Shown here: positions 23,219 through 31,309 of the stretch, piece after piece | Numbering within the stretch: the first letter of the stretch is position 1 | Layout of the letters: the number at the start of each line of letters is the position of its first letter | Source of the DNA: Mycolicibacterium hodleri | Lineage (GTDB): Bacteria; Actinomycetota; Actinomycetes; Mycobacteriales; Mycobacteriaceae | Direction: 5' to 3' | NCBI RefSeq assembly: GCF_006439015.1 | Contig: NZ_RCZG01000001.1 | Span: 248,001-312,000, forward strand | Length of the DNA: 64,000 nt | Notes under the pieces: model-generated | The model's input: only the letters and a program-made list of their open reading frames with translations | Databases searched by the model: none | What the model was told of the DNA's origin: nothing | Translations under genes and position numbers: made by a program

Positions 23219-24854
23219 CCCGTACCCGGGTCCGGTCGGAATCCGTCCTCCAGCAGGGTTGTGCGAGGCGTACGTCCGCCGGGGGTGGTGGGGTCGCGCA
23301 TCGTTGACCAGCCTGCTGGCCGAGTCGCTGGTCACGCATGCTGCCATTCCGGTCAAGATCCATTCCGCGGTGCGGCCGTGGACGGGAGCTGTCGGGGATC
23401 TCGACGTGGCGGCGCGGCGGGTTTCGGCGGCGCTGCTCAGGCGCGGTGTGAATCCGGGGGATGTCGTCGCCATTGCGTTGCCCAACTGGGCCGAAGCCTT
23501 CGCGGCCTTCTACGGAGCGTTGCTCGCAGGTGCCGTGGTCCTTCCGATCCCGCACTTCTACGGCCACCGGGAGCTGCGGTTCGCGCTTACCCAAGCCGCT
23601 GCGAAGGTTCTCATCGTGGCCGACAGGGTCGGCGCCCGCGATGTCGTCAGCGAGGTCGACGACGTGCGTGCAACGACACCTGCGTTGGAATGTGTCGTCG
23701 TCGTGGGTGGTCGGGCACCCAAGTGGGCGTTCGACTTTAACGACTTCATCGACGGGGTACCACTTGGCCAAGTGGCCGTGGTCGATCCGGCGGCCACTGC
23801 CGCGATCGCGTACACGTCGGGTACCGGGTCCTCCCCGAAGGGAGTGCTGCTGTCGCATCGGGCGCTCGTGTTCGAGCTCCACCATCACATGACCGACTAC
23901 GTACGTCCCCGCCGGCCCCAGCTCATGGGTCTTCCGGCATCACACGTCGGCGGAATGCTCTTCACGTCGCTTCACCCCGTGATGACGGGGAAACCGTTGT
24001 ATGTCACCGACTCGTGGAATCCGACGGCTGTGCTGCGGGCGATGGCGGCCGAAGGCCTCTCCGCGGGGAGCGGATCGCCGCTCTTCCTGACGAGCCTTCT
24101 CGATGACCCACACTTCACCTCCGCACACGCCGACCTGATGGGCGAAGTGGTTCAGGGTGGTTCACCGGTGCCCCAGAGCTTGGTACGGCGCGCGACGGAA
24201 CTCGGGATATCCGTGATCAAGGCCTATGGCAGCACCGAGCATCCATCGGTCACAGCGACCGCGTCGGTGGATGCCGCGTGTCACCAGGTCGCGACAGTGG
24301 GCCAGGCCCTGCTGGGTGTCGATCTCCGAGCGGTCGATGCATCCGGAGCAGTATGCGGTTCCGGCGTGCCCGGTGAGATTCAGACCCGTGGCCCCGACAT
24401 GTTCTCGGGTTACCTCGACGCCACCGCCACCCGCGATGCGATCGATGCAGACGGCTGGTTCTCCACCGGTGACGTCGGCGCTCTCGATGACCAGGGCTAT
24501 CTGACGATCACCGACCGGAAGAAGGACGTCATCATCCGCGGTGGCGAAAACATCAGCGCCGTCGAGGTCGAGGAACTACTCAGTCAACTGCCCGGGGTGG
24601 CCGAAGTCGCCGTGGTTGCCGGCCCCGACGACAGAATGGGCGAGCGGGCATGCGCTTTCGTTCGGGTCCGCGCCGCAGCAGACGACCTGACTATGCCCCG
24701 GATGCGGGAGCATCTGAGGAGCTTGGGCTTGGCAACCCGCAAGTGGCCCGAGGAGATTCGGATCGTCGACGACTTTCCTCGAACGGCGTCGGGCAAGATC
24801 CGCAAGGTCGACCTGCGAGCCGAACTCGGAAGCACATACGCCGTCACCGACTGA
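23199..24854 (+). CDS. AMP-binding acyl-CoA synthetase/CoA ligase
   Basis: A 551-residue ANL-superfamily ligase. The P-loop-like motif reads YTSGTGSSPKGVLLSH (usual TSGTTGxPKG, slightly altered). KAYGSTEHPS, DGWFSTGDVGALDDQGYL and the hinge DRKKDVIIRGGENISAVEVEE follow, and the catalytic C-terminal Lys is in TASGKIRKVDLR. It activates a carboxylic acid through an acyl-AMP to the CoA thioester, so it probably opens or re-enters the pathway. The GTG start at 23199 lies inside the preceding gene. The last 11 bases overlap the 3' end of the convergent TetR gene. Confidence 0.9.
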   Translation: MPQQFTDPYPGPVGIRPPAGLCEAYVRRGWWGRASLTSLLAESLVTHAAIPVKIHSAVRPWTGAVGDLDVAARRVSAALLRRGVNPGDVVAIALPNWAEAFAAFYGALLAGAVVLPIPHFYGHRELRFALTQAAAKVLIVADRVGARDVVSEVDDVRATTPALECVVVVGGRAPKWAFDFNDFIDGVPLGQVAVVDPAATAAIAYTSGTGSSPKGVLLSHRALVFELHHHMTDYVRPRRPQLMGLPASHVGGMLFTSLHPVMTGKPLYVTDSWNPTAVLRAMAAEGLSAGSGSPLFLTSLLDDPHFTSAHADLMGEVVQGGSPVPQSLVRRATELGISVIKAYGSTEHPSVTATASVDAACHQVATVGQALLGVDLRAVDASGAVCGSGVPGEIQTRGPDMFSGYLDATATRDAIDADGWFSTGDVGALDDQGYLTITDRKKDVIIRGGENISAVEVEELLSQLPGVAEVAVVAGPDDRMGERACAFVRVRAAADDLTMPRMREHLRSLGLATRKWPEEIRIVDDFPRTASGKIRKVDLRAELGSTYAVTD

Positions 24855-25545
24855 TGGCTGACTTCAACGCCACGACGAGCACGGCGACGATCTCGTCGCG
24901 TTCGTGGGGGAGGTCGCTCACCCGCCAGAAATACCAGACGCCGTCGATCGTGGACCTCAGCGCCAAGCCTTGTAGTGTCGGATCTCCCACCGAAGCGCCG
25001 CGGAGCCGGTCCAACGCCAAACCCATTCGACGACAGAAGCGCTCGGTCCTGCGTTGGCTGTCACGTTGCAGTTCCTGGTCGTTGGCCATCGCCTCGTCCC
25101 AACTGCGGATGAATGCGCCGAAGTGCTCCAGATATTCCAGATAGGTTCCGATCCATTCCCGGAGATCGTCGTCGTCGTAGTTCTCCGAGATGGTGTCGAG
25201 CACGTCAAGCACCTTGGTACCGGCTGCGATCGAGTCAATCCCGATCGCCAAGAAGACATCTCGCTTCGACGGAAAGTAGATGTAGAACAGCGAGCGAGAT
25301 ATCTCGGCCGCGCTGGCGATGTCCTCGACCCGGACACAGCTGTAACCCGACTCCAGGAACAGCCGGTTCGCGGTATCGAGAATGGCCCTGCGTGTCTTGT
25401 CGGCGCGAGGCCCCGCCGCCCACCCGACGTCGCGTGTGGCCGGGGCAGGCAGTGGGCGTGTCGTGCGTTTCACGGGACTCCGGTCGGCTCGTTCGTGGTA
25501 CAGCAAGGGTCGGGAAGGCTCATGGGCATCATATGCGCTGCTCAC
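24844..25545 (-). CDS. TetR family regulator, probable controller of the 19-29.7 kb catabolic regulon
   Basis: A 233-residue TetR protein with an N-terminal extension of about 45 residues, then helix-turn-helix (FLESGYSCVRVEDIASAAEI, then SRSLFYIYFPSKRDVFLA). The C-terminal half is a helical ligand domain ending LPHERDEIVAVLVVALKSAI. A palindrome CCTGGACA-AGAA-TGTCCAAG lies 50 bases upstream of its start. The same element recurs at 18985, 21925 and 29652, upstream of the neighbouring operons, so I infer autoregulation and control of all four. The effector could be the CoA ester made by the adjacent ligase. Confidence 0.88.
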   Translation of the reverse strand: MSSAYDAHEPSRPLLYHERADRSPVKRTTRPLPAPATRDVGWAAGPRADKTRRAILDTANRLFLESGYSCVRVEDIASAAEISRSLFYIYFPSKRDVFLAIGIDSIAAGTKVLDVLDTISENYDDDDLREWIGTYLEYLEHFGAFIRSWDEAMANDQELQRDSQRRTERFCRRMGLALDRLRGASVGDPTLQGLALRSTIDGVWYFWRVSDLPHERDEIVAVLVVALKSAISR

Positions 25546-25594
25546 TCGTCGCTCGGCAGGCGCACGCAGACCTGCCCGGACCTCAGGACGACAA

Positions 25595-25614
25595 CCTGGA
25601 CAAGAATGTCCAAG
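25595..25614. promoter_or_regulatory. TetR-type operator, site 3 (CCTGGACA-N4-TGTCCAAG)
   Basis: The best palindrome of the set: TGGACA and TGTCCA are perfect arms around AGAA. It lies in the divergent gap between the TetR gene (start 25545) and the NTF2-like gene (start 25667), the classic place for TetR autoregulation. Confidence 0.72.
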
Positions 25615-25637
25615 TTTGCTAAATTCCGGTGAAAGTC

Positions 25638-25651
25638 GTTTCGCGCGAAAC
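25638..25651. promoter_or_regulatory. Perfect 14-bp palindrome GTTTCGCGCGAAAC
   Basis: The sequence is fully self-complementary. It ends 15 bases before ATG 25667, so it could be a second operator or a leader hairpin of the NTF2-like gene. Confidence 0.4.
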
Positions 25652-25666
25652 CCCTAACGCAGATGG

Positions 25667-26161
25667 ATGGTCACGCTGGTGCAGGTTAGGCGAGATGATG
25701 AGTTCGACATTCGTCGGCTCCTCGAGCACTACATGCGTTACGACGACGATCTCGACCTGAGCGGCATGTTGACCGTTTTCGAGTCCGACGCCGTCTACCG
25801 CGTGATGGGCGGCGAGCACGTCGGGCTCTCCGCGATCGAGAAGTTCCTTCGTGACCACGGCATGACGAAGGATCGACCCAGCTGGCGTGATCCCGGCCGG
25901 CTCATGGACCCCCCGCTTCGGACGCACATCTCGTCCAACCCCGTCATCGAGTTCGTCGACGACGACACCGCGGCGGTGGAGAGCGATTTCACGGTCATCG
26001 AACGCGACGAGAACGGCCACGCGCTCGTCGTGCTTGCGGGCCGCTACCGGGACGTGGTGGCACGGCAAGCGGACGGTCGGTGGCTGTTCCGGGATCGGAC
26101 GGGAGTGTCGATGCAGAGGCGCAGCGCGAAGTTCTTCGGAACCGCGCTTGGGGCTTCGTGA
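25667..26161 (+). CDS. SnoaL/NTF2-like small protein
   Basis: A 164-residue protein of the NTF2-like cone fold: FDIRRLLEHYMRYDDDLDLS, then a beta-rich half with THISSNPVIEFVDDDTAAVE and GRYRDVVARQADGRWLFRDR. The family includes ketosteroid isomerase, polyketide cyclases and small dehydratases, usually with an acidic catalytic residue in the pocket. The many Asp residues near positions 15-35 fit. It diverges from the TetR gene and is probably regulated by it through site 25595. Likely an isomerase or dehydratase of the pathway, but substrate unknown. Confidence 0.78.
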   Translation: MVTLVQVRRDDEFDIRRLLEHYMRYDDDLDLSGMLTVFESDAVYRVMGGEHVGLSAIEKFLRDHGMTKDRPSWRDPGRLMDPPLRTHISSNPVIEFVDDDTAAVESDFTVIERDENGHALVVLAGRYRDVVARQADGRWLFRDRTGVSMQRRSAKFFGTALGAS

Positions 26162-26989
26162 TCAGCCGGGCTTCCGTGCCGCGGGCAGATCACAGCCGGT
26201 GAGTTCGGCGGACAGTTCCCACAGCTGGCGGGCGACCTCTGGATCGCGGGCCTTCTTGCTCAGCTTCACCGCCGTCGGTTTGCCCCATTGATGCAGCAGT
26301 CCCCGCGGCGCGAGATAGGTTGTGCCGGAAAACTGTTCGGTAGCCGCCGACACGGTTGATCGTGCGGCGACCCCGGCGGGCTGAGCGACATGTGGCTGAA
26401 GGTACTTGACCACGAGTCGAAAGACACCGGAGCTGTGCGCGGTGATGGCGCTGTCGCAGACCCCGGGGTCGCTGAGGTGTGCGGTGATGCCCCGCCGGGC
26501 CAGTTCCTGGGTGAAGAGGATGTTGGCGAGTTTGGATTCCGAGTACGCCGACCACTTGTTGTACGTACGGCGTTCCCAGTTGAGGTCGTCGATACGTGCG
26601 CGGGCCAGTGCGTACATGCTGCTGGTGACGGTCACGACGCGGTCTTCGATGCGATCGGCGAGCAGGCAGGTCAGGGCGAAGTGGCCGAGGTGGTTGGTGC
26701 CGATGTGCGCTTCGAAGCCATCCGCGGTGCGCGTCAGGGGCAGGCCGAGTACACCGGCGTTGTTGATCAGCACGTCGACGGCATCGACCGAATCGGCGAA
26801 CTCGCGCACGCTGGAAAGGTCGGCCAGGTCGAGCTTGGCGACCGTGACCTCACCGCTCATCTCACCGGCCGCAGCCTCACCCTTGGTCACGGAGCGACAC
26901 GCCAGCACGACCTGATGACCGGCCGCGGCCAGCGCCGCCGCGGTCGCCTTGCCGACGCCGCTGTTGGCCCCGGTGACGATGACCCTCAT
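26162..26989 (-). CDS. Retinol-dehydrogenase-like SDR
   Basis: A 275-residue SDR with TGANSGVGKATAAALAAAGH, INNAGVLGLPLTRTADGFEA, HIGTNHLGHFALTCLL, VTSSMYA and the catalytic YSESK. The long C-terminal part ending QLWELSAELTG is typical of the light-dependent protochlorophyllide/retinol dehydrogenase type. It likely uses NADP with a lipophilic alcohol or ketone. It lies 10 bases downstream of the P450 at 27000 on the same strand, so it completes the operon read from 29530. A similar C-terminal tail survives as a fragment at 43144. Confidence 0.87.
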   Translation of the reverse strand: MRVIVTGANSGVGKATAAALAAAGHQVVLACRSVTKGEAAAGEMSGEVTVAKLDLADLSSVREFADSVDAVDVLINNAGVLGLPLTRTADGFEAHIGTNHLGHFALTCLLADRIEDRVVTVTSSMYALARARIDDLNWERRTYNKWSAYSESKLANILFTQELARRGITAHLSDPGVCDSAITAHSSGVFRLVVKYLQPHVAQPAGVAARSTVSAATEQFSGTTYLAPRGLLHQWGKPTAVKLSKKARDPEVARQLWELSAELTGCDLPAARKPG

Positions 26990-26999
26990 CGACGTTGCC

Positions 27000-28211
27000 T
27001 CAGCTCGCGACGACGGGTAACTTCTCCCACCCGCGAACCGTCGACGTGTGCGCCTGAACCGCGTTGTCCCAGTCGACGTCCCACTCCGGGAAGCGTTTCA
27101 GCACCTCTTCGAGCGCGACGCGCGCCTCGAGTCGCGCGAGGTGCGCGCCGAGGCAGAAGTGGATGCCGTACCCGAACGCGATCTGGTTCTTGGTCCTGCG
27201 GTGGATGTCAAAGCGGTCCGGGTCGGCGAACACTCGCTCGTCACGATTGGCCGACGCGGTGAGCAGCAGCATCGCGCTGCCCTCCGGCACCGTGACGCCG
27301 TAGTGTTCGACGTCACGGGACACGTAGCGGGCCTGCACCGGTGAGGGCGCCTCGTACCGCAGCAGTTCCTCGATGGCGGCGGGAATCAAGCTCGGATCGG
27401 CGGCGAGTTCACGCCGCTGGTCGGGGTTCTCGGCCAGCACCTTGCCGGCCCAACCGATCAGCCGCACCGTCGTCTCGTTGCCCGCAGCTGCAAGCAATCC
27501 CACATAGGTCATGATCGTCGCCTTGTCGAGGTGCTTCTCGACGCCGTCGGTGTCGGTATAGGTCGCGTTGATCAGATCGGTCATCAGATCGTCGGACGGA
27601 TTCTTCGTCCGACGATCGATGTAGGCGCCGAACGTCTCCGGGTCGAGCGCCGCCATGATCCACGCGCTGCGATCCTCGGCCGGCTGCTCGGAGTTCTGTC
27701 GGAAGCCGTCATCGACGCGCTGGCGGTTCGTGACCTGGTCGGCCTCGGCCATGCCGAGCATCATCCCGATGGTCCGCATGGGGACTTCAGCACCCAGGTC
27801 GGTGACGAAGTCGAAGCCACCGTGCGCGACCATCGGGTCCAGCGTGGCCGCGCAGAACGCCCGTACCTTCGGCTCGATCTCGGCAACCCGACGGGGCGTG
27901 AAAACCCGCGCCAGCAGGCTGCGATGAAGATCATGGGCCGGCGGATCCTCGAACAGGATGAACCCGGGTGGCACCGGCACCCCACTCTTGAGCATCTCCA
28001 GCACGCTGCCCCTGCCCGACCGGTAGGTGTCCCACTCCGTGCTGGCGCTCTTCACGTCGGCGAATCGGCTCAGCGCGTAGAAGTCGTACTGCTCGTTGCG
28101 GTACAGCGGCGCCTCGTCCCGCAGCCGACGGAACATCGGATACGGGTCGACGTCGAGCTCGGCGTCGTAGGGGTCGTAGCTGACCCCGGATGCTTCGACC
28201 ATGGTGTCCAT
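27000..28211 (-). CDS. Cytochrome P450
   Basis: A 403-residue P450 with all marks in place: I-helix LAAAGNETTVRL, K-helix EELLRYEAP (ExxR), RDVEHYGVTVPEGS, and haem loop FGYGIHFCLGAHLARLE. The N-terminus has no membrane anchor. Family members of this type hydroxylate terpenoids, steroids or fatty acids in actinobacteria. It lies 5 bases after the amidohydrolase stop (28217) and 10 bases before the SDR, suggesting oxidation of the P450's product by the SDR. The nearest redox partner gene is the ferredoxin reductase at 44503. Confidence 0.92.
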   Translation of the reverse strand: MDTMVEASGVSYDPYDAELDVDPYPMFRRLRDEAPLYRNEQYDFYALSRFADVKSASTEWDTYRSGRGSVLEMLKSGVPVPPGFILFEDPPAHDLHRSLLARVFTPRRVAEIEPKVRAFCAATLDPMVAHGGFDFVTDLGAEVPMRTIGMMLGMAEADQVTNRQRVDDGFRQNSEQPAEDRSAWIMAALDPETFGAYIDRRTKNPSDDLMTDLINATYTDTDGVEKHLDKATIMTYVGLLAAAGNETTVRLIGWAGKVLAENPDQRRELAADPSLIPAAIEELLRYEAPSPVQARYVSRDVEHYGVTVPEGSAMLLLTASANRDERVFADPDRFDIHRRTKNQIAFGYGIHFCLGAHLARLEARVALEEVLKRFPEWDVDWDNAVQAHTSTVRGWEKLPVVAS

Positions 28212-28216
28212 CGCGA

Positions 28217-29530
28217 CTACACCCGTGCTTCGTCGGCCTCGGTGATCGACTCGAGGAAGCCCCCGGCGCCGGCGGCGACCGCCCTGTCGGTCACCCGTGC
28301 CTCGCCATAATCATGGGGTGTGGTGTCGACGTCGAGGGCGTTGGCGCGCAGGGCGCCGACGGTGCAGTCTGCGCGGTCGCGATGCTCGAACGGGTCGAAT
28401 CCGTACCACTGCGAGGCGTTGCGCCAGGTGAACATGTCGATCTCGTCGTCGTTCAGTCCGGCCGCCTCGAATCCCGCCATCGCGGACTCGGGACCCAACG
28501 GCCAGGTGGAGTCCGAATGCGGGAAGTCGCATTCCCAGGCGATGGTGCTCGGACCGATGGCTTCCCGGTTCCGCAGTCCCACCACGTCGTCGATGAAGCA
28601 GGTCAGCACCGAGCGGCGGAACGCATCGCTGGGCTTGATGTCCCCGAAGTCCTCGTGGGTCCACGCCTTGTGGTGTTCGTAGACGAAGTCAGCCTTCTCC
28701 AGGAAGTACGGCACCCAGCCGGCCCCGCCCTCGGCGAGAGCGAAGCGCGCCTTCGGGAACTTGCGCAGCACCGGCGACCACAGCAACTCGACGGCGAACA
28801 GCGCCGTGGAGAATCCCATGGAGTGCGAAATCACCGAAAACGGCGACCGCGGCATGAATTTGGGGAAGGCGCCGAAGTGGAACACGGCGACCGTACCCGT
28901 GTCCTCGCATGCCCGCCACACCGGATCCCACTCGTCGCCGTGGTAGTCCGGGGCGCCGAACCTATGCGGCTCGGGATGCATCGAGACCGCGCGTACGCCG
29001 ACTTCGGCCATCCGGTGGATCTCCTCGGCGACGAAGTCTGCCCCCGCCGTGAAACCCGACAGGGCGAGCGGAATGAATCGGCCCGGATACGAACCACACC
29101 ACTCGTGAACGTGCCAGTCGTTGTAGGCGCGGATCATCACCTTGACGAAATCAGCGTCACAGCCCTGCTGGGCGAAGAACTGACCGCCGAGTCCCGGCCA
29201 CGAGGAGAAGTTGAGGCTGGCCAGCACGCCGTTGGCATCCATGTCTCGGACCCGTTCGTGCACGTCGTAACAGGATGGACGGACTTCGTCGAAGTTGTGG
29301 GGATCGCGTCCCCAGTCCGCGGCCGGCCGGCCCTGTACGGCATTGAGCCCGAACGTCGAGATTTCGACACCCTCGACGAGCCAGGCGTCGGTACCGTCGG
29401 CGCGCCGCACCACCTTGGGAACACGCGACTTGTAGGCGGCGGGGACGTGGTCCCGGTAGAAGTTCGACATCGTCGGTGGCTCGACGACGTGATCGTCGAC
29501 GCTGATCAGGATCTGGTCTTCGATGCGCAT
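28217..29530 (-). CDS. Amidohydrolase-2 family metal-dependent hydrolase/decarboxylase
   Basis: A 437-residue amidohydrolase, longer than its two paralogues. The first metal motif is SVDDHVVEPP, a histidine follows in FHFGAFPKF, and the closing segment is WECDFPHSDSTW. The start ATG 29530 (MRIEDQILISVDDH) is preferred to 29587 because the fold begins at once. Its promoter region carries an AGCCAAC/GTTGACT dyad (29608) and the TetR-type site 4 (29652). It heads the operon with the P450 and SDR. Reaction could be C-C or amide hydrolysis or decarboxylation. Confidence 0.87.
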   Translation of the reverse strand: MRIEDQILISVDDHVVEPPTMSNFYRDHVPAAYKSRVPKVVRRADGTDAWLVEGVEISTFGLNAVQGRPAADWGRDPHNFDEVRPSCYDVHERVRDMDANGVLASLNFSSWPGLGGQFFAQQGCDADFVKVMIRAYNDWHVHEWCGSYPGRFIPLALSGFTAGADFVAEEIHRMAEVGVRAVSMHPEPHRFGAPDYHGDEWDPVWRACEDTGTVAVFHFGAFPKFMPRSPFSVISHSMGFSTALFAVELLWSPVLRKFPKARFALAEGGAGWVPYFLEKADFVYEHHKAWTHEDFGDIKPSDAFRRSVLTCFIDDVVGLRNREAIGPSTIAWECDFPHSDSTWPLGPESAMAGFEAAGLNDDEIDMFTWRNASQWYGFDPFEHRDRADCTVGALRANALDVDTTPHDYGEARVTDRAVAAGAGGFLESITEADEARV

Positions 29531-29607
29531 CTGGAGGGAGCCTTCCGCTACGTTGCAGACTCTGGATCGAGCCGACGCCGGCACCACGCCGCCCGAGTGA
29601 GCGATAT

Positions 29608-29631
29608 AGCCAACTCGTTAATCGGTTGACT
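29608..29631. promoter_or_regulatory. Inverted repeat AGCCAAC-N10-GTTGACT
   Basis: Seven-base arms with one mismatch, 78 bases upstream of the amidohydrolase start at 29530. The half-site AGTCAAC also occurs in the elements at 16812, 34639 and 44311. Confidence 0.45.
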
Positions 29632-29651
29632 GGTTTCACAACGTAGGTCTA

Positions 29652-29671
29652 GTTGGACACCGGTGTCAAGG
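29652..29671. promoter_or_regulatory. TetR-type operator, site 4 (GTTGGACA-N4-TGTCAAGG)
   Basis: It contains the perfect 12-base palindrome GACACCGGTGTC and shares TTGGACA-N4-TGTC with the sites at 18985, 21925 (partial) and 25595. It lies 122 bases upstream of the amidohydrolase start at 29530, so it links the minus-strand P450 operon to the TetR at 24844. Confidence 0.62.
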
Positions 29672-29754
29672 TTGCATCCGGGTTCGCACTGCTCGATGAC
29701 GATCTCCGCAAACGCTCTGGGTGACCGTCTCACCACGCTCCAGTGCCGGGCTGC

Positions 29755-30390
29755 TCAGGGTTGCTCGGGGCGCAGGGCGATGAACAGCCCCTCGGCCTCG
29801 GCGCAGAGTGTCTCGCCGTGGGTTATTTCCGCCCGGAGAATCCGTTTGCGTCCCTGCTCGCTGACGAACCAACCCCGGACCTCGAGCTCCTCGCCGATGG
29901 GCGTGATCGACCGGTAGTCCGTGTGCAGGTAGGCCGTTCGCGACGGGGGTCGATCTCCGGAGTTCGCCAGCTGGCCCAACACCTCGTCGAACAGCAGGGG
30001 CACGGCCCCACCGTGCGCGGCGCCGCCGCCGCCGAGGAAGTAGCGACCGAACGTGACGGTGCCGTGGACGCTGTGCTGATCTCCCGAGACCACGACGAAG
30101 CTGGGCGCCATGGTCTGTCCGTGACCCGGCAGGTCGAGGCGCCGCGCCCAGAGCTGCCTACCCTCTGGGACCGCAAACTCGGCCAATCGACCGATCCACG
30201 CGCGCAGATCCTGCGTCAGGTGCACGGTCGTCGCGGTATCGGGGCCTGCGGCTGCCACGGCATCGAGGAAGTCCCGCAGCGCGGCGACCATGTCGCCGTA
30301 TTCGACGCCTCCGCCCGGATTGTGCAGATTCGAGCCGTGCCAGGCCCGGATCTGCGGGAAGCCGCCCCGGGGCGTGGGTTCGTCGGTCAT
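29755..30390 (-). CDS. PaaI-type hotdog-fold thioesterase
   Basis: About 211 residues. The C-terminal 130 form a hotdog domain with the family's GGAAHGGAVPLLFDEVLG segment, where the acidic residue and HGG loop bind the acyl-CoA, and ITPIGEELEVRGWFV. The N-terminal 80 residues are an extra region. ATG 30390 (MTDEPTPRGG) is taken because an AGG-rich stretch precedes it. ATG 30402 is equally in frame. It hydrolyses acyl-CoA, perhaps releasing CoA trapped in dead-end intermediates. The operator-like element at 30413 touches its start, and the TetR gene lies just beyond. Confidence 0.83.
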   Translation of the reverse strand: MTDEPTPRGGFPQIRAWHGSNLHNPGGGVEYGDMVAALRDFLDAVAAAGPDTATTVHLTQDLRAWIGRLAEFAVPEGRQLWARRLDLPGHGQTMAPSFVVVSGDQHSVHGTVTFGRYFLGGGGAAHGGAVPLLFDEVLGQLANSGDRPPSRTAYLHTDYRSITPIGEELEVRGWFVSEQGRKRILRAEITHGETLCAEAEGLFIALRPEQP

Positions 30391-30412
30391 CCGCCTCGTC
30401 ATGGACCGAGAC

Positions 30413-30436
30413 TAATGCATTGACATTAACAATGTC
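30413..30436. promoter_or_regulatory. Operator-like element TAATGCATTGACATTA plus palindrome GACATT-AAC-AATGTC
   Basis: The perfect palindrome occupies 30422-30436, and the 16-mer is at 30413-30428. The 16-mer matches 13 of 16 bases of the reverse complement of 31198-31213, upstream of the TetR gene. It lies immediately before the thioesterase start, so the TetR at 30457 probably controls both genes. Confidence 0.6.
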
Positions 30437-30456
30437 TGCGGTGGTGGGGCTAGCGG

Positions 30457-31143
30457 CTAGGTGCCGTCGTGCTCGGCCATCAGTGCGCGGGTCTCATACG
30501 AGACCGGCGCGGTCAGCATTCCGACCCAGGTGTCGACGTAGTTGTGTAGTTGCGCCTCGCCGAGCCCGTGCCCGGCGCGTGCAGACGCCGCCAACACGTT
30601 GATGAGGCTGATGTACAGCTGGAACGTCCGGCCACGCCGAATCCGCTCGGGCAGGTCCTGTAGCGATGCGTCGACCAGTTCCTCCAGCTTCTCGTGGGTC
30701 CATTCGTTGTCCACGTGATCCGGCCAGTACTCGTTGCGGGCCCGTGGATCTTCGACGAGTCGGGCGAGGAAGGCCACGAACATCTCGCCATTGGAGATGC
30801 TGTTGGCCAGTGGCCGCACCAGCAGCCACACCACCGCGCGGGGGTCGGCCTCCTTGCCCTGCTCGCGCATCGCCTCGAGCATCTCCTGCCGGTCGGCCCC
30901 CAGCGACTCCTGGCGGTAGGAGATGAGCGCACGGATCAACCCGTCGCGGGAGCCGAAGTGGTAGCGGATGACCGAGGTGTTCGACTGTCCTGCGGCCTGC
31001 TGGATCTCCCGCAGCGTGACGGCATCGATGCCGCGGGTCGCGAACAGTCGCTCGGCGACCTCCATCAGCATCACCCGGGTCGATTGGCCGGAGGCGTTGC
31101 GGCGTCGCGCACCGGTGGCCGACTCGGTTCCCAGCTCCGTCAT
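30457..31143 (-). CDS. TetR family transcriptional regulator
   Basis: A 228-residue TetR protein. The helix-turn-helix region is RLFATRGIDAVTLREIQQAA, followed by GQSNTSVIRYHFGSRDGLIR (about residues 30-75). The ligand domain contains a TetR_C-like DPRAVVWLLVRPLANSISNG. Paired elements at 30413 (in front of the downstream thioesterase) and 31198 (in front of itself) support autoregulation plus control of the thioesterase, and possibly of the plus-strand genes from 31.3 kb. Effector unknown, likely an acyl-CoA. Confidence 0.88.
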   Translation of the reverse strand: MTELGTESATGARRRNASGQSTRVMLMEVAERLFATRGIDAVTLREIQQAAGQSNTSVIRYHFGSRDGLIRALISYRQESLGADRQEMLEAMREQGKEADPRAVVWLLVRPLANSISNGEMFVAFLARLVEDPRARNEYWPDHVDNEWTHEKLEELVDASLQDLPERIRRGRTFQLYISLINVLAASARAGHGLGEAQLHNYVDTWVGMLTAPVSYETRALMAEHDGT

Positions 31144-31197
31144 TGGTCCTCCCGGTCCGCCACAGTACTACCGGCGCCGCCCCATCCAGAAATAGAA

Positions 31198-31213
31198 TAA
31201 TGCGAATGTATTA
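31198..31213. promoter_or_regulatory. Operator-like element TAATGCGAATGTATTA
   Basis: An imperfect palindrome (TAATgC/GtATTA) in the divergent gap, 55 bases upstream of the TetR start (31143) and about 97 bases before the broken gene at 31310. Its reverse complement TAATACATTCGCATTA resembles the element at 30413. Confidence 0.55.
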
Positions 31214-31309
31214 GAAATGGTCGACTTCGGCTTGATCAGCTGGCATCATCACTGAGTAAGCGACCCCTGGGAGGACCCATCAACACCCCGGCCGAAAGGC
31301 TCTGAGCGC

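Noticed and set aside
29608..29631. KstR (cholesterol regulator) box
   Set aside because: The core AAC-N2-GTT is present in CCAACTCGTTAA, but the flanking T and A of the known KstR consensus do not match, and the larger dyad fits better.
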